The translations under genes were made by a program, and so were the position numbers. From assembly GCA_019358895.1 (NCBI GenBank), contig JAHHIG010000021.1, forward strand, positions 38,334 through 102,333: a DNA stretch of 64,000 bases, given 5' to 3'. This document shows, one piece after another, positions 44,818-55,093 of the stretch; position 1 is the stretch's first letter; every line of letters begins with the position of its first letter. The notes below the pieces were generated by a model that saw only the letters and a program-made list of their open reading frames with translations, did no database searches and was not told the DNA's origin. This stretch comes from Tildeniella nuda ZEHNDER 1965/U140 (GTDB lineage: Bacteria; Cyanobacteriota; Cyanobacteriia; Leptolyngbyales; Leptolyngbyaceae).

Positions 44818-47015
44818 GGTAAAACAAATCCCCATTCAGTAAGTTTCCGAACAATACGACGGACGGGATAGGCATAGCTAATGCCGCGTGGCTGCTGCGA
44901 ACCTTTAACTGTGTTAGCACTGTAGGTTAAGCCCACCATTTGCTGATTAATCAGTACTGGGCTGCCGGAGCTACCATCATCCAGTTTGATCTTCAACGTC
45001 AGGATTTCTTCATCCGCATCAATCATCGTTGCCTCATTGGGCAAGCCCTCATCATGATTGCTAATGATCTTGGTGAGTGTACGATTCTTGATACCAGCCG
45101 CAATGGGCAAGGCTACAATCTCTGGTGGCAGTCCAGTAACTTCCAGCAATGCCAGATCAAGGGGATCGTCAGGATCAGTCATGTGCAAAATGCGAACGCT
45201 GCCTAAGCCTTTCTCGCCCACACGGGGACGGGTTACTTCCTTTGATACGTTGCCAAAGTAGAGTTCAATCTGGAGATTTTCTCCTCTTTGGCGAGTATCT
45301 GGCTCAAACACCACATGACGATTGGTTAAAATCCAGGCTTTACCGTTTTGATGCTTGATGATGCAGCCTGTGCCAATACCCGTCCCTTTGCTGGTACCAG
45401 GGAAAGAGGCTACTATCTTAACGACTGCCCGCCGCAACGGGGTTTCGGCATTATTAGGCAGACCGCTGGTATCGGTCAGGGCGATGATTTTGGGGTTGCG
45501 CCGTAGTGCCAGTTGCCGTCTAGTTTCCTTCAAGTTGTTTTGAGCAAATCTGAAGTTTGGGTCAAGCGCCTTTGCCCGCTCAAATTCCCGGATAGCATCT
45601 TGCAGTTTGCCTTGCTCCTGGAACACCAACCCCAGCCCGTTGTGTGCGGTTGTATGAGCCGTGGCTAGATAGGCAGAAGTATCTTCTGGCAAACTCAGAG
45701 CTTTGCGGTAAGCGGCGATCGCCCCCTCGAATTTCTTTTGGTCTGCTAGCGCATTGCCCAGCCCGTTGTAGGCATAGGCAAAGCTTGGGTTGAGTTTGAT
45801 CGCGCTGCGATAGGCGACGACTGCCTCCTCAAACTTTTTCTGGTCAGCCAGCGCATTGCCCAAATTGTAGTAAGCCAATGTATGAGCACTGGCAGGTGTT
45901 CCGGCTTGGTCTGGTAAGCTCAGTGCCTTACGGTAGACGACGATCGCTTCCTCGAGCTTCTTCTGGTCTGTCAGCGTATTGCCCAGCCCGTTGTAGGCAT
46001 AGACAAAGCTGGGGTTGAGTTTGATCGCTGTACGATAGGCAGTGATTGCCTCCTCGAACTTCCTTTGGTCTCCTAACACATTACCCAGCCCGTTATAGGC
46101 ATAGGCACGGCTGGGGTTGAGTTTGATCGCGGCGCGATAGGCAGTGCTCGCTTCCTCGAGTTTCTTCTGGTCTCTCAGCGCATTACCCAACCCCTCGTAG
46201 GCATAGATATACTTAGGGTCGAGCTTGATCGCGGCGCGATAGGCAATGCTCGCCTCCTCAAGTTTCTTCTGTCCTCTCAGCGCATTGCCCAGGTTATAAT
46301 AAGCCAATGTATGAGCACTGGTGGGTGTTCCGGACTGGTCTGGTAAGCTCAGTGCCTTACGATAGACGGCGATCGCCTCCCCAAGCTTTTTCTGCTTATA
46401 CAGCACACTGCCCAGTCCGTTGTAGGCATAGGTAAAGTTGGGGTTGAGCTTGATCGCGGCGCGATACGCAGTGATCGCCTCCTCGAACTTCCCCTGGTTT
46501 TTCAGTGAGTGACCCAATTCGTTGTAAGCATCAGCAAAGTTGGGGTCGAGTTTGATCGCGGCGCGATAGGCAGCGATCGCCTCCTCCAGCTTCCCCTGGT
46601 CTTGCAGTGCAGTGCCCAAATTGTTGTAACGATTTGCGGTGGGCTGAATCTCAATTGCTTTGCGATAGGCGGCGATCGCCTCCTCCAGCTTCCCCTGGTC
46701 TTGCAGTGCAGTGCCCAGATTGTTGTAACGATTTGCGGTGGGCTGAATCTCAATTGCTTTGCGATAGGCGGCGATCGCTTCCTCAAGCTTTTTCTGGTTT
46801 TGCAGTGCAGTGCCCAGATTGTTGTAGGCAGGCGCATTCTGAGGTTCGCGCTGAACGACCTGCCGCCAAATTGCCTCTGCCTCGGTAAACCGTTTAGCAG
46901 TCTGAGCCGCATTCGCCTGCTGAATCAACTGCTCAGTACTCTGGGCAACAGCAACGAAAGGGGTCGCACTCAGCGCCACTGTCAACAATAAGGTCCAGAC
47001 CTTCGTTACACTCAC
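44814..47015 (-). CDS. Exported TPR-trypsin-like serine protease
   Basis: This 733-residue protein has a signal peptide (VWTLLLTVALSATPFVAVAQ), about 13 TPR units (residues 30-500; many read A..YNGLGNAL.DQKK.EEA), and a C-terminal trypsin-fold protease domain (about 530-730). The catalytic triad is visible: His567 in TNRHVV, Asp620 in LDLALLE and Ser685 in GSSGSPVL. The repeats are highly alike, which suggests recent expansion. TPR-protease fusions occur in cyanobacteria as envelope proteins. It is the first gene of a three-gene operon in which each gene overlaps the next. Confidence 0.88.
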   Translation of the reverse strand: MSVTKVWTLLLTVALSATPFVAVAQSTEQLIQQANAAQTAKRFTEAEAIWRQVVQREPQNAPAYNNLGTALQNQKKLEEAIAAYRKAIEIQPTANRYNNLGTALQDQGKLEEAIAAYRKAIEIQPTANRYNNLGTALQDQGKLEEAIAAYRAAIKLDPNFADAYNELGHSLKNQGKFEEAITAYRAAIKLNPNFTYAYNGLGSVLYKQKKLGEAIAVYRKALSLPDQSGTPTSAHTLAYYNLGNALRGQKKLEEASIAYRAAIKLDPKYIYAYEGLGNALRDQKKLEEASTAYRAAIKLNPSRAYAYNGLGNVLGDQRKFEEAITAYRTAIKLNPSFVYAYNGLGNTLTDQKKLEEAIVVYRKALSLPDQAGTPASAHTLAYYNLGNALADQKKFEEAVVAYRSAIKLNPSFAYAYNGLGNALADQKKFEGAIAAYRKALSLPEDTSAYLATAHTTAHNGLGLVFQEQGKLQDAIREFERAKALDPNFRFAQNNLKETRRQLALRRNPKIIALTDTSGLPNNAETPLRRAVVKIVASFPGTSKGTGIGTGCIIKHQNGKAWILTNRHVVFEPDTRQRGENLQIELYFGNVSKEVTRPRVGEKGLGSVRILHMTDPDDPLDLALLEVTGLPPEIVALPIAAGIKNRTLTKIISNHDEGLPNEATMIDADEEILTLKIKLDDGSSGSPVLINQQMVGLTYSANTVKGSQQPRGISYAYPVRRIVRKLTEWGFVLP

Positions 47016-47184
47016 GCTTCCCTACCCATTACACTTCTGCCATCAACATAATGTCACAATTCTCAGCTTGCCAGCCAGTCCTTACACTCTCATGATTTTG
47101 ATTGCAGAGAGAAGCTCAACACCTTTCTCTGCACCACCGTCACCTGACTCAGCGCGATCGACATATGACTCAAAAATGTTGCAG
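47016..47184. other. Upstream region of the protease operon
   Basis: The promoter of the leftward operon should lie here. No operator is recognised. Confidence 0.3.
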
Positions 47185-47530
47185 CGTTAGTTAGCACGAT
47201 CGCAATCATGCAAAGCAACATCGTCACATTACAAAGCAACACCGCGATCATGCAAAGCAACATCGTCACGTTATAAAGCAACACCGCGATCATGCAAAGC
47301 AACATCGTCACATTACAAAGCAAGATCCGCGTGTTGCTTAGTTACCTCGTCACATTACAAAGCAACACCGCGATCGTACAAAGCAGCATCGTCATCGTCT
47401 AAAGCACGATCCGCATATTGCTTGGTTGCATCACAGAGTTGCAAAGCGCGATCGGGATCGTCTAAAGCACCATCGCCGGTTTATGAAGTGCGATCGGCGT
47501 GTTACTCAAGAACATCGTTTAGCTATGAAG
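47185..47530. repeat. Degenerate 21-nt tandem repeat field
   Basis: About sixteen imperfect units with a period near 21 nt read roughly CAAAGCAACA-YCG-N8. A 42-bp higher-order pair (gcaaagcaacatcgtcac and caaagcaacaccgcgatc) is nearly perfect in the first three rounds and decays to the right. HIP1-like gcgatcg occurs in many units. Minus-strand frames through it are repetitive artefacts. Confidence 0.8.
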
Positions 47531-47627
47531 GGGCGATCGCGGGATGAGCAAAATTTTGTCTGTGCCCATCGCCATGATCTATCACTGTATTCTAAACAAG
47601 ATAGCTTTTTAGACAGGAAAGCATTCA

Positions 47628-47954
47628 GTGTCAGATATCTATGTCGTCATTCGGAATCAATCAGATACCGCAATGCCGTCTGTAGAAGGCGAACTTTTAG
47701 TTGTAATGTTGACGACTGAAGGCATCGTCTATCGGCAGACAACCGCCTCACTGCGTGTTGCTGCTGCTTTCTTTCGGAATATTCCAGGAGGGCAATACTC
47801 AATCCTCGTCAGGCACTCAGTACTGAATCCAACCGAAGCTCGTTACGACGTGAACTTGCCTGAACGGGCTATCTTTGGGGTGCGATTCGTTTATGATGAA
47901 CCTAGCCATCAACTGCTGAAAATCGAATCTGAAACGAGGTTCCTAGATGACTAA
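47628..47954 (+). CDS. Hypothetical protein, first of three small genes
   Basis: This 108-residue protein starts with GTG 47628, preceded by AGGAAA at proper distance. The sequence (YVVIRNQSDTAMPSVEGELL, then FFRNIPGGQYSILVRH) is strand-rich and recalls a small Ig-like or carboxypeptidase-regulatory-like beta-sandwich. There is no signal peptide. It overlaps the next gene by 8 bp, so the two are translationally coupled. No known family was recognised. Confidence 0.7.
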   Translation: MSDIYVVIRNQSDTAMPSVEGELLVVMLTTEGIVYRQTTASLRVAAAFFRNIPGGQYSILVRHSVLNPTEARYDVNLPERAIFGVRFVYDEPSHQLLKIESETRFLDD

Positions 47955-48171
47955 CAGCCCTCCAGACGAACACATTGGCGATGCCGAATCTCTGCAAGGG
48001 TATCGCTATCTGGTGTGGATGGAATCTGAAACACTCTGGAAAGAACAAGACCCTATCCGTCGCGCTAACCTTGCACTTTCCCTGGCAGAATACACAGCAA
48101 CCCTGGCTCGATTGGAAGTGGAAGCAGTCAATCAATTTATGACTCAACCGGAGCCATCACCAGCGGCATGA
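47947..48171 (+). CDS. Hypothetical protein, second of three small genes
   Basis: This 74-residue protein is helical and acidic (SLQGYRYLVWMESETLWKEQ, then ALSLAEYTATLARLEVEAVN). It overlaps the preceding gene by 8 bp. I see no domain. It may form a complex with the first protein. Confidence 0.65.
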   Translation: MTNSPPDEHIGDAESLQGYRYLVWMESETLWKEQDPIRRANLALSLAEYTATLARLEVEAVNQFMTQPEPSPAA

Positions 48172-48361
48172 AAAACACGCAGGCTGATGATGGCATTATG
48201 GGTATTAACGCTTCGGCAGTGCGATCGAGAAGAGAATATCTACGCAAAAATAAATCCCTAATTCTGCTAATTTTCTACTCGATTTCCTCAATTTCTCTCA
48301 GGTTAATGGGTTACTCCAATGGCTAGATTGCAGAAATCTATTTATTTAAGGAGCCTTTACC

Positions 48362-48817
48362 GTGGTACGTCCAAAACGATCGTCTGCAACGTTGCAAAGC
48401 GCCGAAAAACGCGAAGCGGGCTTGCAATCCATCAGCCCTACGCTGGATTTGGGCAATCAACTGACGTTAGAAGGGTATTCCACGCTGATTCAAACGCTGC
48501 GATCGCAGATTACGACTTACAACAGTGATCTTTCAAGCCTGGATAACCTTTCCCGCAAAATCAAGGACACCGAGCAGCAACTGCGGAATCTGTCCGAACA
48601 AATGCTGTTAGGAGTTGCCGCCAAGTATGGCAAAGGCAGCGGCGAATATGGCAAAGCGGGTGGAATTCCCAAAGGTGAGCGTCGTCGTCCAACCCGAAAG
48701 AAAGCAACAGAGAGTAGTGACGACCCCCTGCAACCACTGGTCATAGCTGCACCAACGAATGCGAAAATAGCTGAACCCATCAATGGGAATGGGAATGGGA
48801 AAGTACTCGTTTCTTGA
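48362..48817 (+). CDS. Hypothetical coiled-coil protein, third of three small genes
   Basis: This 151-residue protein starts with GTG 48362 after an AAGGAG site. A coiled coil spans about residues 45-82 (LIQTLRSQITTYNSDLSSLD and KDTEQQLRNLSEQM). A Gly/Lys-rich, basic stretch (KYGKGSGEYGKAGGIPKGER) follows and a disordered tail. The 190-bp gap from the second gene leaves it open whether all three form one operon. I do not recognise a function. Confidence 0.7.
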   Translation: MVRPKRSSATLQSAEKREAGLQSISPTLDLGNQLTLEGYSTLIQTLRSQITTYNSDLSSLDNLSRKIKDTEQQLRNLSEQMLLGVAAKYGKGSGEYGKAGGIPKGERRRPTRKKATESSDDPLQPLVIAAPTNAKIAEPINGNGNGKVLVS

Positions 48818-48910
48818 CTCTGTAAGTAAGGTGAATTTGCTCACATTGACGTAGAGAAGACGGCTTACAATCTTGACGGAAAAGTAGACACGCCAGACAC
48901 AAAAGCGGTA

Positions 48911-49072
48911 ATGGCTTTGGTACAGCAAGCAGAGCTTCGAGAACCGTCATCCATACAGACCCTCTGGCGCGTGTTAGGCAGTTTGCGCGGCTATTCGGGC
49001 ATACAGGAAAAGGGGGTAGAAGCGATCGGCAACAAAACGATGGGAGTTTTAAAACACCGCCTATGGTGAGGG
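48911..49072 (+). CDS. Possible 53-residue peptide or gene remnant
   Basis: The frame from ATG 48911 encodes MALVQQAELREPSSIQTLWR and ends with a stop at 49070-49072. It has no good ribosome site. The composition looks protein-like, so it might be a degraded gene end. Low confidence. Confidence 0.25.
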
Positions 49073-49126
49073 CAGTCTCAGCAGGTGTTTCAGGAGAGTC
49101 TCACATGGCGTAACACGACGACTGAG

Positions 49127-52100
49127 CTATTGCGCTGGGGTCAGGACTTTTTTTTTAGTTTCTGCTTCGGGGTTTGCTTCGGGTGAGTCTTTTTCAGACG
49201 GGGGTACGAGCTGCCAGAACTTGGGCAGGTAGTCTGACCAGTTTGCCAGGATGGTTTTTGCCTTTTGGCTGCCTGTGCGATCGCCCTGTAGCTCAATCAA
49301 CTCTTTCAACTGCTGCTCTCCCGCAGGCGCAAGCACTCGCTGGAGTTTCACAATTTCTGGGTTGACTTTGGTAGGGAAAGTGCCGTCTTCGTCCAGAAAG
49401 TATGCCAAGCCGCCCGTCATCCCGGCACCAACATTACGTCCGGTGTTGCCCAGCACGACAATGACACCGCCCGTCATATATTCGCAGCAGTGATCCCCAG
49501 CGCCTTCAACGACTGCCTGTGCACTTGAGTTGCGGACAGCAAAGCGTTCGCCCGCCTGACCGTAGGCAAGCAGCGTACCACCAGTTGCGCCGTAGAGACA
49601 GGTGTTGCCGATGATGACGTTTTGGGACGGGTCATAGGTCGCGGCGGCGGGTGGCACGATGACGATCGCGCCACCGTGTAAACCTTTGCCCACGTAATCG
49701 TTTGCTTCGCCTTCTAAGTTAAGCGTCATACCGGGAAGGTTGAACGCGCCGAAGCTTTGACCCACACTGCCTTTGACGTTGAGCGTGATGTGTCCACCAA
49801 AGCCGCTGTTGCCGTATTGACGGGCGATCGCCCCTGCAATGCGCGCGCCGATCGTCCGATCGGTATTCACCACGTCAATGGTTTTGCTGACGCTGGATTG
49901 ATTGGCGATCGCCGCTTGCATGTCGGGATCGCTCAGGAGTTGGTCATCCAGAACATAGCCGTTGCTGTGGACGGTTTCATGCACCAACCAGGCGCGATCG
50001 TCCCGCGTGTCGGGGAGTTGGGTCAGGCAGTTAAGATTCAGGCTCTGGGTTTTGGGCAGCGTCACGCCTTCGCGCACTTTCAACAGGTCAGCGCGACCAA
50101 TGATGTCGTTGAGGGAGCGATAGCCGAATTTTGCCAGGAGCGATCGGGCTTCTTCGGCAACAAATAAGAAGAAGTTGACCACCTGTTCGGGCAGTCCGGG
50201 GAAGCGCTTGCGGAGGTCTTCACGCTGGCTGGTGACTCCTACGGGGCAGTTGTTGGTGTGACAAATTCGCGCCATGATGCAGCCTTCCGCAATCATCGCA
50301 ATGGAGCCGAAACCAAACTCTTCGCCACCCATCAGCGCTGCCATCAGCACATCCCAGCCTGTTTTGATGCCACCATCCACCCGCAAAAGGACGCGATCGC
50401 GCAATTGGTTTTGCATCAGGGCGCGATGCACTTCCGTCAAGCCCAATTCCCACGGACTACCCGCGTGTTTGATGGAACTCAGCGGTGAGGCACCTGTGCC
50501 GCCATCGTGACCCGAAATTTGGATAATGTCGGCGTTTGCCTTTGCCACACCCGCCGCGATCGTGCCGATACCCACTTCCGCAACCAGTTTGACGGAAACT
50601 TGTGCATGGGGATTAATTTGGTGCAGGTCAAAAATAAGCTGTGCCAGATCTTCGATCGAGTAAATGTCGTGGTGTGGAGGTGGCGAAATCAAAGTGACAC
50701 CAGGTTTCGATCGACGTAACAGCGCAATATAAGGACTCACCTTAGGTCCAGGAAGTTGTCCCCCTTCACCGGGCTTTGCACCTTGCGCCATCTTGATCTC
50801 AAGCTGTTTCGCGCTCATCAAGTACTCTGGTGTCACGCCAAAGCGACCCGATGCGACTTGCTTGATGGCAGAGTTTGCAGTGTCCCCGTTTTGCAGCCCT
50901 TTCAGGTGAGGAAACAGCGGTGAAAGACCTTTCTCATCCACGTCGTTGAGCGCCAGAAAGCGGGTGGAATCTTCGCCACCTTCGCCAGAGTTAGACTTGC
51001 CGCCGATACGATTCATGGCGATCGCCAGCGTTTCGTGTGCCTCCCGCGATAAGGCTCCTAGCGACATACCGCCTGTGCAAAAGCGCTGGACGATGGCGCT
51101 GGCAGGTTCGACTTCTTCTAACGGAATAGAGGGGCGATCGCTTTTCACGTCCAGCAAGTCGCGCAGCGCAGTCAGGGGACGCTCTTCCAGATATTTCTGA
51201 TACAGCGCGTAATGGTCGTAGCTCTTAGTTGCGACAGCTTTATGCAGATACTTCGACATCTCCGGGCTGTTCATGTGGTACTCACCACCCGGACGGTAAT
51301 TGACGAAACCGTAGTTTTCGAGCTTTTTGACGTGCAGTTCAGGAAACGCCCGCTGGTGAAAAGAGACCACTTCCTGCGCCAGATCAGCCACGCTTAAGCC
51401 GCCCAGTCGTGAGGCAGTGCCCGCGAAGCCGAGATGCAATAAATCGCCACCAATGCCGATCGCCTCAAAAATTTGGGCACCGTGATAACTGGTCAGCAGC
51501 GAAATGCCCATTTTGGAGAGAATTTTGAGCAACCCATCTTCGATCGCCTTGCGGTAGTTTCCCTGAGCGGCTGACAGCGTAATTTCCTTGAGTTTGCCTC
51601 GCTCCATAAAGCTCTGGGTTTTAGGATCAGTCCACCACTGACGCACGGTTTCCAGCGCCAGATAGGGACAAACCGCACTCGCGCCGTAGCCAATCAGACA
51701 CGCAAAGTGATGCGTACTCCAGCATTGGGCAGTATCGGCAATCAGCGAGGCTTTCATCCGCAAGCCCTGACGGATCAGGTGATGATGCACCGCACCGATC
51801 GCCAGCATGGGTGGAATATACGTATAGTCTGCGCTCAGAGTCGGACTGTCGGTTTTGTGGGAGCGATCGCTCAAAATCAGAATTTTCTTGCCCGCGCGCA
51901 CGGCTTCGGCGGCTTGCTGGCAAAGAGCGGTAACTGCCCGTTGGAGACCATCGGGACCTTGCGACAGCTCAAACAAGGTTGACAGATCAGCAGTTTCAAA
52001 CCCAGATTGACGAATCTGATCCAGTTCTGCATCGCCCAGGACGGGGGATTCCAGCTTCAGCAAATGGGCATCCTTTGCGCCTGCTTCGAGCAAATTGCCG

Positions 52101-53857
52101 CGTTCGCCAAGCTGGATCGCCAGCGACATGACGAGCTTTTCGCGCAGTGGGTCGATCGGTGGGTTCGTCACCTGAGCAAAGCGCTGTTTGAAATAGTCAT
52201 ACAGCAGGCGTGGTTTAGTAGACAGCACTGCCAGCGGCACATCGTCGCCCATGCAGAACGTCGGCTCCTTACCCTGGGCACCCATTTCCTGGATGATCAT
52301 CTCCACGTCTTCTGCCGTGTAGCCAAACGCCGTTTGATAGCGGAGCAGGTTGCCAGAAGGAATATAGGGCACATTCTCTGCAAACGGCTCGTGCTTGAGG
52401 TCGTAGCGATTTTGCTTGAGCCATTCGCCGTAGGGTTTGGCACTGGCAACGCGCTGCTTGATTTCCCAGTTTTTCTGAATCTCGTGGTTTTCCAAATCCA
52501 CCGCAATCATTTGACCGGGACCCAGGCGACCTTTTTCGATAATGTCCGCTTCGGGCAAATCCACGACTCCAGCTTCGGATGCAACGACGATATAACCATC
52601 ACGCGTGATGCTGTAACGGGCGGGGCGCAGACCGTTGCGATCAAGCGTCGCACCCACCACCTTACCGTCACTAAATACCAGCAGTGCGGGACCGTCCCAG
52701 GGTTCTTGAATGCCGCTGTAGTATTCGTAAAAGTCCGTAATTTCAGGATGGTCTGCGAGGTCAGGCTGGTTTTGATACGCTTCTGGCACCATGATCATCA
52801 GCGCTTCTTGGGGGCTACGACCCGATCGCACCAGCAGTTCAAAGACATTATCGAGATTGGCGGAATCGCTATTGTCAAGATTGACAGTAGGCTTGAGATC
52901 AGCCAGCCGATCGCTCCAGCAAGTATGTGCCAGATCAGCATCCCGCGCCACCATCCAGTTAACATTACCCAGCAGCGTATTGATTTCGCCATTGTGACCC
53001 AGCAACCGCATGGGTTGTGCCAGGGGCCAGCGCGGCAGCGTATTGGTGCTAAAGCGGCGATGGTAGAGCGCAAACGTACTCTTGTAGTCTGGGTTCTTCA
53101 AATCTGTGTAGAAGTCGCCTAATACTGCCGATCGCACCATGCCTTTGTAGACGATCGTCCGACTGGAAAAAGAGCAGATGTAAAAATCAGCAAATGCCTC
53201 TTGAAGGGTTGAGCCATTAACGTCTGCTAAAACAGCGTTGCTAGTACGCTTACGGGCAAGGTAAAGCTGTCGTTCTAGAGCGTCACCCTGCTGTGCTGAC
53301 TGCACCAACACTTGCTCGATTTGAGGCAAATTTTCACGTGCCTGTCTACCCAGAACATTTGGCAGTGTCGGCACCGCTCGCCAACCAAGCACTGTCAGCC
53401 CTTCTTCGCCAGCAACCCGCTCAACGATTTGACGAGCAACGATCGCTGCCTCTGCTTCTGCTGGCAGAAAGACCATGCCAACCCCAATCTGCGCGTTAGT
53501 AGAGACCTGTATCCCTTCATTTGTCAGCCACTGGTGCAGCAAGTCCCAGGGAATTGCAGTCATCAAGCCAGCACCGTCGCCTGAGTCCTGATCGGCACTA
53601 CAGCCACCCCGATGCTCTAAGCACGTCAGCGCCGAGAGAGCCTTGTCAATCAGATCGTGACTGATGCGACCTTGCTGATCGGCGATAAACCCAACACCAC
53701 ACGCGTCACGCTCTTCCACCAACCAACGCTGACCAGCATACCCACCTGTTGTGCCCTGATTTTGATCGTGATTCACAGTTGTTCTATCCATGAGATGGCT
53801 CGGTTCGTTTGTACTTAGAGGGGAGGTATTGTCGGGCAGCGTTGCTCTCGCTTCCAT
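49127..53857 (-). CDS. gltB: Glutamate synthase large subunit (probably ferredoxin-dependent GOGAT)
   Basis: This enzyme makes two glutamates from glutamine and 2-oxoglutarate. With the ATG at 53857 it has 1576 residues; ATG 53791 is an alternative. The class II amidotransferase domain begins at Cys53 ([10 protein letters not shown]), which becomes the N-terminal nucleophile after propeptide removal. A central domain, the FMN-binding synthase domain and the 3Fe-4S cysteines in [15 protein letters not shown] follow, then the C-terminal GXGXG beta-helix ([16 protein letters not shown]). No gltD small subunit is adjacent, and cyanobacteria commonly use the ferredoxin form (GlsF), so Fd-dependence is likely but inferred. 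Confidence 0.95.
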   Translation of the reverse strand: MEARATLPDNTSPLSTNEPSHLMDRTTVNHDQNQGTTGGYAGQRWLVEERDACGVGFIADQQGRISHDLIDKALSALTCLEHRGGCSADQDSGDGAGLMTAIPWDLLHQWLTNEGIQVSTNAQIGVGMVFLPAEAEAAIVARQIVERVAGEEGLTVLGWRAVPTLPNVLGRQARENLPQIEQVLVQSAQQGDALERQLYLARKRTSNAVLADVNGSTLQEAFADFYICSFSSRTIVYKGMVRSAVLGDFYTDLKNPDYKSTFALYHRRFSTNTLPRWPLAQPMRLLGHNGEINTLLGNVNWMVARDADLAHTCWSDRLADLKPTVNLDNSDSANLDNVFELLVRSGRSPQEALMIMVPEAYQNQPDLADHPEITDFYEYYSGIQEPWDGPALLVFSDGKVVGATLDRNGLRPARYSITRDGYIVVASEAGVVDLPEADIIEKGRLGPGQMIAVDLENHEIQKNWEIKQRVASAKPYGEWLKQNRYDLKHEPFAENVPYIPSGNLLRYQTAFGYTAEDVEMIIQEMGAQGKEPTFCMGDDVPLAVLSTKPRLLYDYFKQRFAQVTNPPIDPLREKLVMSLAIQLGERGNLLEAGAKDAHLLKLESPVLGDAELDQIRQSGFETADLSTLFELSQGPDGLQRAVTALCQQAAEAVRAGKKILILSDRSHKTDSPTLSADYTYIPPMLAIGAVHHHLIRQGLRMKASLIADTAQCWSTHHFACLIGYGASAVCPYLALETVRQWWTDPKTQSFMERGKLKEITLSAAQGNYRKAIEDGLLKILSKMGISLLTSYHGAQIFEAIGIGGDLLHLGFAGTASRLGGLSVADLAQEVVSFHQRAFPELHVKKLENYGFVNYRPGGEYHMNSPEMSKYLHKAVATKSYDHYALYQKYLEERPLTALRDLLDVKSDRPSIPLEEVEPASAIVQRFCTGGMSLGALSREAHETLAIAMNRIGGKSNSGEGGEDSTRFLALNDVDEKGLSPLFPHLKGLQNGDTANSAIKQVASGRFGVTPEYLMSAKQLEIKMAQGAKPGEGGQLPGPKVSPYIALLRRSKPGVTLISPPPHHDIYSIEDLAQLIFDLHQINPHAQVSVKLVAEVGIGTIAAGVAKANADIIQISGHDGGTGASPLSSIKHAGSPWELGLTEVHRALMQNQLRDRVLLRVDGGIKTGWDVLMAALMGGEEFGFGSIAMIAEGCIMARICHTNNCPVGVTSQREDLRKRFPGLPEQVVNFFLFVAEEARSLLAKFGYRSLNDIIGRADLLKVREGVTLPKTQSLNLNCLTQLPDTRDDRAWLVHETVHSNGYVLDDQLLSDPDMQAAIANQSSVSKTIDVVNTDRTIGARIAGAIARQYGNSGFGGHITLNVKGSVGQSFGAFNLPGMTLNLEGEANDYVGKGLHGGAIVIVPPAAATYDPSQNVIIGNTCLYGATGGTLLAYGQAGERFAVRNSSAQAVVEGAGDHCCEYMTGGVIVVLGNTGRNVGAGMTGGLAYFLDEDGTFPTKVNPEIVKLQRVLAPAGEQQLKELIELQGDRTGSQKAKTILANWSDYLPKFWQLVPPSEKDSPEANPEAETKKKVLTPAQ

Positions 53858-54004
53858 AGCTGTCAATAACAAGTTGTCAATCACACAATGGCTTAAAGAG
53901 GATAAAGCTTCAAAATCAAAGGGCGATCGCCCAAAGAAGCGGAAACTGACGGTTAGCGTTACTCCGATTCTACATAGAATCTGCGCTCTATGAAGATTCA
54001 CCAA

Positions 54005-54345
54005 CCGTCTCTTATACCGTCAGCACAGCCGCTGAGTTGCTTGCTTAGCACAATGCTAGTTAGAGCGACCGATCGCGTATTCGTCTGTGCTTTGTGCAAC
54101 AGAATTGGTTACAGCACCGACCACGATCGCTGCTTTGAAATCAACAATAAGCATTCGTTCAAACATTGAGCAAGCGTTCTGTAGGGCAGGCATATGTGAA
54201 AATGCTCCTCCCTTACAATCCTTAATTAGCAGCACGTCTCTAAGTCTGAGAGGCTGTTTGAAAAGCCGTCTCGACCGTAAAAAAGCTCACACGGTAGGCT
54301 TGTCAGTCGTGAACTCCAGCTTCGTGAGAGCCATGGTTAAAATCC
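54005..54345. other. Gene-free region upstream of glutamate synthase
   Basis: These 341 bp contain the gltB promoter. GAGGCTGTTTGAAAAGCCG at about 54249 looks like an IS5-type terminus and lies about 100 bp ahead of a transposase fragment. No intact gene is present. Confidence 0.4.
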
Positions 54346-54426
54346 TACTCAAGCAACCTGACCCACGCCCAATTTGACTTCATCCAATCGCTGCTGCCCG
54401 CTGCCAAACCCGGTGGTCGCCTCCGA
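54346..54426 (+). pseudogene. IS5-type transposase N-terminal fragment
   Basis: The plus strand encodes YSSNLTHAQFDFIQSLLPAA followed by KPGGRLR, the well-known N-terminal motif of IS5-family transposases (DUF4096-like: 'NLTDAQ...I..LLP.AKPGGR'). It is cut off after 27 codons where a PIN-toxin fragment begins. The start region seems frameshifted. Confidence 0.65.
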
Positions 54427-54431
54427 AGTAG

Positions 54432-54776
54432 CGTGTCGTTGAGTTCTTTGCTGGATGTTCCAGTCAATTGGTAACCACTGAAGGTTGCGTCACTGAAGTG
54501 ATGTGGCTGTTAGCGTCTGACTGACAGGTACAAAATGAGTTTCTCTCTCATTTAGCAAAGCGCATCGATGAGCGTAACGCTCTCTTGCATCCAGTTTTCA
54601 CTCGCATTGCTGAATTGAATGCTCGGTATGCTGACTTGCCAGCAGATTTTTCGGACTTATCCCTGGTGGTTATTTCTGAACGACTCAGTATTGCAGCGAT
54701 CGCGACGTTAGATAAAGACTTGGATATCTATCGCCGCTATTGCAACCAGGCGTTTGAACGAGTTTTCTATCCTTAA
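54432..54776 (+). pseudogene. PIN-domain (VapC-like) toxin pseudogene
   Basis: From 54432 the plus strand encodes RVVEFFAGCSSQLVTTEG, continues with CVTEVMWLLASD, hits a TGA at 54522-54524 where a Trp (TGG) would be expected, and then goes on in the same frame with QVQNEFLSHLAKRIDER to ARYADLPADFSDLSLVVISE and ends at 54776. This is the middle and end of a PIN nuclease (acidic residues in TTEGCVTEV and DFSDLSL kept). The first 20-25 residues with the first catalytic Asp are missing and replaced by IS5 debris. Confidence 0.75.
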
Positions 54777-54851
54777 ACAACGGAGCGGCGATCGCACTAC
54801 GGCAGGGGCGATCGTGCAGAGCACTAAGAGCGCCTCTAATGCTTGTATGCT

Positions 54852-55088
54852 TCACTCTTCAACCGATGCCAGTAATCGTTCCCGAATGTCTTCAGGCAAG
54901 TCAACAATGACAAACCGACTGTGTGGATAGAGATAGTCTTCACCAGACTCATCAATCACCCGTAAAGAGCCTACTTCATCTGCTTTTGAATCTGGGAGCA
55001 CTCGATAGACTTTCCAGGCTTCAAGATCTCCGTCTTCTTCGCCTGCGATGCAAATGGCAAATTGAACATTTAACTCTGTTATGTGCAT
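54852..55088 (-). CDS. Small conserved protein of an uncharacterised pair (second gene)
   Basis: This 78-residue acidic protein reads VQFAICIAGEEDGDLEAWKV, then RVLPDSKADEVGSLRVIDES and GEDYLYPHSRFVIVDLPEDI. I recall similar small cyanobacterial proteins with 'YRVLPD...RVIDESGEDYLYP' but no function. The preceding gene ends 5 bp upstream, so they form a two-gene operon inside a toxin-antitoxin island. A TA role is possible but not shown. Confidence 0.65.
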   Translation of the reverse strand: MHITELNVQFAICIAGEEDGDLEAWKVYRVLPDSKADEVGSLRVIDESGEDYLYPHSRFVIVDLPEDIRERLLASVEE

Positions 55089-55093
55089 CGGTT

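Noticed and set aside
47090..47323. Minus-strand frame with MLLCMIAVLL repeats
   Set aside because: It is hydrophobic-looking only because of the 21-nt repeat field; there is no ribosome site and the pattern decays with the repeat.
52007..53122. 371-codon plus-strand frame within glutamate synthase
   Set aside because: It is the antisense shadow of gltB, which has clear domain motifs along the entire stretch.
54087..54377. 96-codon plus-strand frame upstream of gltB
   Set aside because: It has no family resemblance, and it runs across an IS5-type fragment in another frame.
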